Shown piece by piece: positions 31,891-34,308 of a stretch of DNA of 34,308 nt. Within the stretch, counting starts at the first letter, position 1. Every line of letters begins with the position of its first letter. The notes under the pieces are model-generated. The model did no database searches. It was not told where the DNA came from and saw only the letters and a list, made by a program, of their open reading frames with translations. The translations under genes were made by a program, and so were the position numbers. The stretch is from Planctomycetales bacterium (GTDB lineage: Bacteria; Planctomycetota; JAKEIC01): positions 1-34,308 of the forward strand of contig JAKEIC010000297.1 in NCBI GenBank assembly GCA_022614695.1, read 5' to 3'.

Positions 31891-33695
31891 CCGCCCCCCT
31901 CCTCCGCGCGCGCGTTCTCCTCGCACTCCTCCCTCCATCGCCGCACCTCGTCCGCGCGCGGGTGGCCCGGCGCGAGGCGGAGCAGCTCCCGGAACGCGGC
32001 CGCCGCGCCCGCCCAGTCCCCGAGGGCGCGGAGGGCCCGCCCCAGGTTCCCGAAGCCGTTCGGCTCGCCCGGGGAGAGCCGGGTCACCTCCCGAAGGTCC
32101 CGCGCCGCCTCCTCGTAGCGCCCGAGGTCCAGGAGCGCGCAGCCCCGGTCGGAGAAGAGCCACGCTGCGTCGGGGAAGCTCCGGAGCCCCTCGGTCGCGT
32201 CCTCGACGGCTCCCTCGTGGTCCCCCAGCGCGCTCCGCGCCCGAGCCCGGTAGGCCCGCGGGTCGGGCCATCCCGGGCGCCTCTCCAGCGCGGCCGTCAG
32301 GTCGTCCCGGGCCCCGGCGAATTCGCCGGCCTCCCCGCGGGTGATCCCGCGGTTGAGGAGCGCCTCGGGGAACCCCGGCTCCGCCGCCAGAGCCGCGTCG
32401 CAGTCGGCGATCGAGCCCCGGAGGTCCCCCCGCTTCCGCCGCACCCCGGCTCGGCCGACGAGGGGGACGCCGAACCCCGGCCGGAGCGCGAGCGCCCTGT
32501 CGAAGTCCTCCTCCGCGCCCCGGAGGTCGCCCGAGAGCGAGCGGACGACCCCCCGGTTGCTGTGGACCCAGGCGAACGGGATCCCCTCCTCGAGTGCCGC
32601 CCCGTAGTCCCGGAGCGCCGCGGCGCGGTCGCCGGCGGGGTCGAAGCTCTCCACGTAGCCGCGGAGCAGCGCGGCCTCCCACCCCGCGACGCCGGCGAGG
32701 CCTGCGCGGGCGGCGGCCCAGTCGCGGTCGAGGGCGGCGAGGGCGCCGCGCGCGAGCGGCCCGACGGGAGCGGGGAGCGGGGCGGCCTGCTCGAGGTCGC
32801 GGCGGCCCTCGGGACCGTGCAGGACGCGGTCGTCGGACCGGAAAAAGGGCTCGAGCCCCCGGTACAGCCGCGCCCGCCCGCCCCCGGGAGCCTCCGCCGG
32901 GATCCGGTCCCACTCGGAGCGGGCCGCCTCGCCCTCCCCGAGCCCCCAGAGGAGGAGGCCCCTCTCGAGCCGCCAATCGTGCCGGGACGGCTCGGACTCA
33001 AGCGCCGCGGCGAGGAGTTCGACGGCGCGTCGCGGGTCCTCGAAGCGCACCGCGCGCGCGCGGGCGGCGAGGGGGCCCGCCGCCAAGACCGGCGTCGGCG
33101 GCCCCTCGGACGGCGCCGGGGTTCGGGGCGGGATCCCGGTCCCCCGCGGCCACGCGAGCACCGCGCCCGCCGCCGCAACCACGAGGAGGGCCGCGATGAG
33201 GGCCCGCGTTCGCGCGGGCGACGCCCCGTGGAGGGGCGGCGCCCCGCGGACGACCCGGTCGAGGTCGTCGCGCAAGGCCGCGCCGTCCCGGGGCCGGCTC
33301 CCCGGGTCTTTCGCCAGCGCCGCGTCCAGGAGGGTTGTGACGGCCCGCGGGACATCGGGCCGCGAGCGCCGTAGAGACGCGGGCGACCGGGCGACGATCG
33401 CGGCGACCAGGGCCGCCGGGGTCTCGCCCCCGAACGGCCGGCACCCCGCGAGCATCTCGTAGAGAACGCAGCCGACGCCCCAGACGTCGGTCGCTGGCGT
33501 GAGCGAGGAGGTCTCGCCGCGCCCCTGCTCGGGGCTCATGTAGGCCGGTGTCCCGAGGGCCTGGCCCGTGCGGGTGAGCGTCGAGCCGGCGGCGACGGAC
33601 TTCGCGAGTCCGAAGTCGGCGAGATATACGCCTTCACGGTTGATCTCGCCGCTGCGCCCTCTCTCGGCGACGACCTCGTAGGGTCCCGGGCGCAC
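31887..33695 (-). CDS. Kinase-remnant protein: Ser/Thr kinase C-lobe, TM segment and TPR domain
   Basis: This 602-residue protein begins like a Hanks-type kinase (PGPYEVVAERGRSGE) but jumps at once to the activation segment NREGVYLADFGLAKSV. The P-loop, the ATP-binding lysine, the alpha-C glutamate and the HRD catalytic loop are all missing, about 110-130 residues. DFG, GTPAYMSPEQ, DVWGVGCVLYEML and the C-lobe remain (to about residue 155). One membrane segment, ALIAALLVVAAAGAVLAW, follows at about 165. Some 400 residues of TPR-like repeats then come, such as ALLNRGITRGEAGEFAGARD. The start must be GTG at 33695, because a TAG lies in frame just upstream. The junction codons (AGA, CGT, GTA, TAT) are unusually A/T-rich. 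The gene is a pseudokinase or a decayed kinase; catalysis is not expected. It heads the run miaE, marC, msrA. Confidence 0.8.
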   Translation of the reverse strand: MRPGPYEVVAERGRSGEINREGVYLADFGLAKSVAAGSTLTRTGQALGTPAYMSPEQGRGETSSLTPATDVWGVGCVLYEMLAGCRPFGGETPAALVAAIVARSPASLRRSRPDVPRAVTTLLDAALAKDPGSRPRDGAALRDDLDRVVRGAPPLHGASPARTRALIAALLVVAAAGAVLAWPRGTGIPPRTPAPSEGPPTPVLAAGPLAARARAVRFEDPRRAVELLAAALESEPSRHDWRLERGLLLWGLGEGEAARSEWDRIPAEAPGGGRARLYRGLEPFFRSDDRVLHGPEGRRDLEQAAPLPAPVGPLARGALAALDRDWAAARAGLAGVAGWEAALLRGYVESFDPAGDRAAALRDYGAALEEGIPFAWVHSNRGVVRSLSGDLRGAEEDFDRALALRPGFGVPLVGRAGVRRKRGDLRGSIADCDAALAAEPGFPEALLNRGITRGEAGEFAGARDDLTAALERRPGWPDPRAYRARARSALGDHEGAVEDATEGLRSFPDAAWLFSDRGCALLDLGRYEEAARDLREVTRLSPGEPNGFGNLGRALRALGDWAGAAAAFRELLRLAPGHPRADEVRRWREECEENARAEEGGG

Positions 33696-33745
33696 GGCGG
33701 GAGTCTATCTCGCGCCGTCGCCCCCGTCCCCGGCGCGGGCATACG

Positions 33746-33783
33746 GAGAGCCCGGACGGGCGAGTCGCCCGCCTCGGGCTCTC
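33746..33783 (-). terminator. Hairpin terminator candidate after the RRM gene
   Basis: A 38-base nested inverted repeat lies 21 bases past the RRM stop: a 9-bp outer stem GAGAGCCCG/CGGGCTCTC and a 6-bp inner stem CGGGCG/CGCCCG with a three-base loop. No T-run follows, as is common in high-G+C genomes, so termination efficiency is uncertain. It separates the RRM gene from the kinase-remnant gene. Confidence 0.55.
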
Positions 33784-33804
33784 TCGGGGCTCGCGGTCCG
33801 CGGA

Positions 33805-34122
33805 CTAGAAGCGGCCGCGACCGCCGCCGCCACCGCCGCCACCGCGGAAGCCGCCGCCGCCACCGCCGCCGCCACGCTCGCCCCGAGGCTTCGCCTCGTT
33901 GACGGTGAGCTTTCGGCCCCCGAAGTCCTTGCCGTTCAGCGCGGCGATGGCCGCGTCGGCCTCGTTCTTCGCCGGCATCTCGACGAATCCGAAACCCCGG
34001 GGCTGCCCGGTCATCCGGTCCGTGATCAGGCTCACGGACGCGACCTGGCCGTACTTCGAGAACTGCTCTCGCACCTCCGCCTCCGTGGCGGAGAAGGGGA
34101 GATTCCCCACGTAGATATTCAC
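33805..34122 (-). CDS. RRM-domain RNA-binding protein with glycine-rich tail
   Basis: This small protein of 105 residues is like the cold-inducible Rbp proteins of cyanobacteria and other phyla. RNP2 is IYVGNL at residues 3-8 and RNP1 is RGFGFVEM at about 42-49. FSATEAEVREQFSKYGQVAS and GKDFGGRKLTVNEAKPRGER complete the RRM fold. The tail is a Gly-rich run broken by Arg and Phe, ending GRGRF, which probably adds nonspecific RNA binding. GTG at 34122 is chosen because AAGGAG precedes it and the RRM starts there; the frame is open upstream to an ATG at 34284. A near-consensus promoter and a structured leader of about 110 bases lie upstream, as in cold-regulated genes. Confidence 0.94.
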   Translation of the reverse strand: MNIYVGNLPFSATEAEVREQFSKYGQVASVSLITDRMTGQPRGFGFVEMPAKNEADAAIAALNGKDFGGRKLTVNEAKPRGERGGGGGGGGFRGGGGGGGGRGRF

Positions 34123-34142
34123 CGACTCTACTCCTTTGGAGT

Positions 34143-34174
34143 CACGGGCAATCGCCGGAACTCCGTCGCCCGTG
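34143..34174 (-). promoter_or_regulatory. Leader hairpin upstream of the RRM gene
   Basis: The 5' leader contains CACGGGC and GCCCGTG (7 bp) enclosing a second short hairpin, CGGA-GT-TCCG. It ends just before the AAGGAG ribosome site, so folding could affect access of ribosomes. This could be a temperature- or protein-responsive element, but that is inference. Confidence 0.4.
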
Positions 34175-34239
34175 CTCCGCGGGATTCGGCTCTTCCTGAC
34201 GAGAAAGACAGCCGCCTCGACTCGACACGGACCGGCGCG

Positions 34240-34268
34240 ATGATAGGGACGGGCTGGAAGCCACGCAA
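34240..34268 (-). promoter_or_regulatory. Sigma-70-type promoter of the RRM gene
   Basis: On the minus strand, TTGCGT (34268-34263) and TATCAT (34245-34240) are separated by exactly 17 bases. Transcription would begin near 34233 and give a leader of about 110 nt. The -10 resembles the TATCAC of the gcv promoter at 2146. Confidence 0.6.
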
Positions 34269-34308
34269 GACCCCCCGGGCGCATGAACGCCCGTGGGGCC
34301 TCGTGTAC

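Noticed and set aside
33695-34122. Missing kinase N-lobe located upstream in another frame
   Set aside because: I looked between 33696 and the RRM gene. There is an in-frame TAG just upstream of the GTG and a terminator hairpin, and no kinase motif in any frame.
33805-34284. Longer form of the RRM protein starting at ATG 34284
   Set aside because: That start lies upstream of the -10 and -35 boxes and would add 54 residues with no family match. The GTG at 34122 has its own ribosome site at the domain boundary.
1-34308. CRISPR array, tRNA or rRNA genes
   Set aside because: No regularly spaced direct repeats of array type, and no cloverleaf with a T-arm GGTTCGAATCC-like core, could be found on either strand.

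Overview
The window is dense bacterial chromosome of very high G+C (roughly three quarters by eye). It carries 28 protein-coding genes, one cut by the left edge. I see no tRNA, rRNA, CRISPR array, insertion sequence or phage gene. Third codon positions are nearly all G or C, and GTG/TTG starts are common. Genes are packed with ATGA, GTGA or TGATG stop/start overlaps. A split glycine decarboxylase, a eukaryote-sized malic enzyme, many TPR proteins, a peptidase-MA-like secreted protein, FHA and Ser/Thr-kinase-like proteins and a small RRM protein together suggest a high-G+C Planctomycetota-like lineage. Acidobacteriota or Myxococcota remain possible. This is inference; no marker gene here settles it.

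Layout. (1) 1-2039, minus: pdxH followed by an overlapping gene for an exported protein of unknown function, cut at the edge. (2) 2123-7182, plus: a promoter, then gcvH, gcvPA, gcvPB and a malic enzyme, the last three joined by ATGA overlaps. (3) 18036 down to 7195, minus: a probable eight-gene operon. It runs P5C dehydrogenase, four tandem paralogous TPR-membrane proteins sharing a C-terminal DP-x-x-EWW signature, a TPR-AAA+ ATPase, mutS and a secreted HExxH protein. A patatin-like gene lies just upstream. (4) 19336-20763, plus: a radical SAM protein with unusual cysteine spacing. (5) 20760-23913, minus: a zinc-type alcohol dehydrogenase, purF, and a CdiI-like immunity protein whose TTG start overlaps the purF stop. 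(6) 23951-25777, plus: recQ. (7) 25780-27724, minus: rhodanese and two crotonases, all overlapping by 4 nt. (8) 27790-29663, plus: a methyltransferase, a DUF167 protein and an FHA protein. (9) 33695 down to 29729, minus: a kinase remnant fused to TPRs, miaE-like, marC-like, and an msrA whose catalytic codon is in-frame TGA. (10) 33805-34122, minus: an RRM RNA-binding protein with its own promoter, long leader and terminator-like hairpin.

Most notable. First, msrA reads as a selenoprotein: TGA sits exactly at the catalytic cysteine position, with a bacterial SECIS-like hairpin just after it. Second, the four-paralog TPR-membrane array next to an AAA+ ATPase looks like an undescribed membrane-associated system. 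Third, the kinase gene has lost its whole N-lobe and catalytic loop. Fourth, the hexamers GTCGAC and ATCGAC/GTCGAT are almost absent, so Ile-Asp pairs are written with ATA or ATT instead of the usual ATC.
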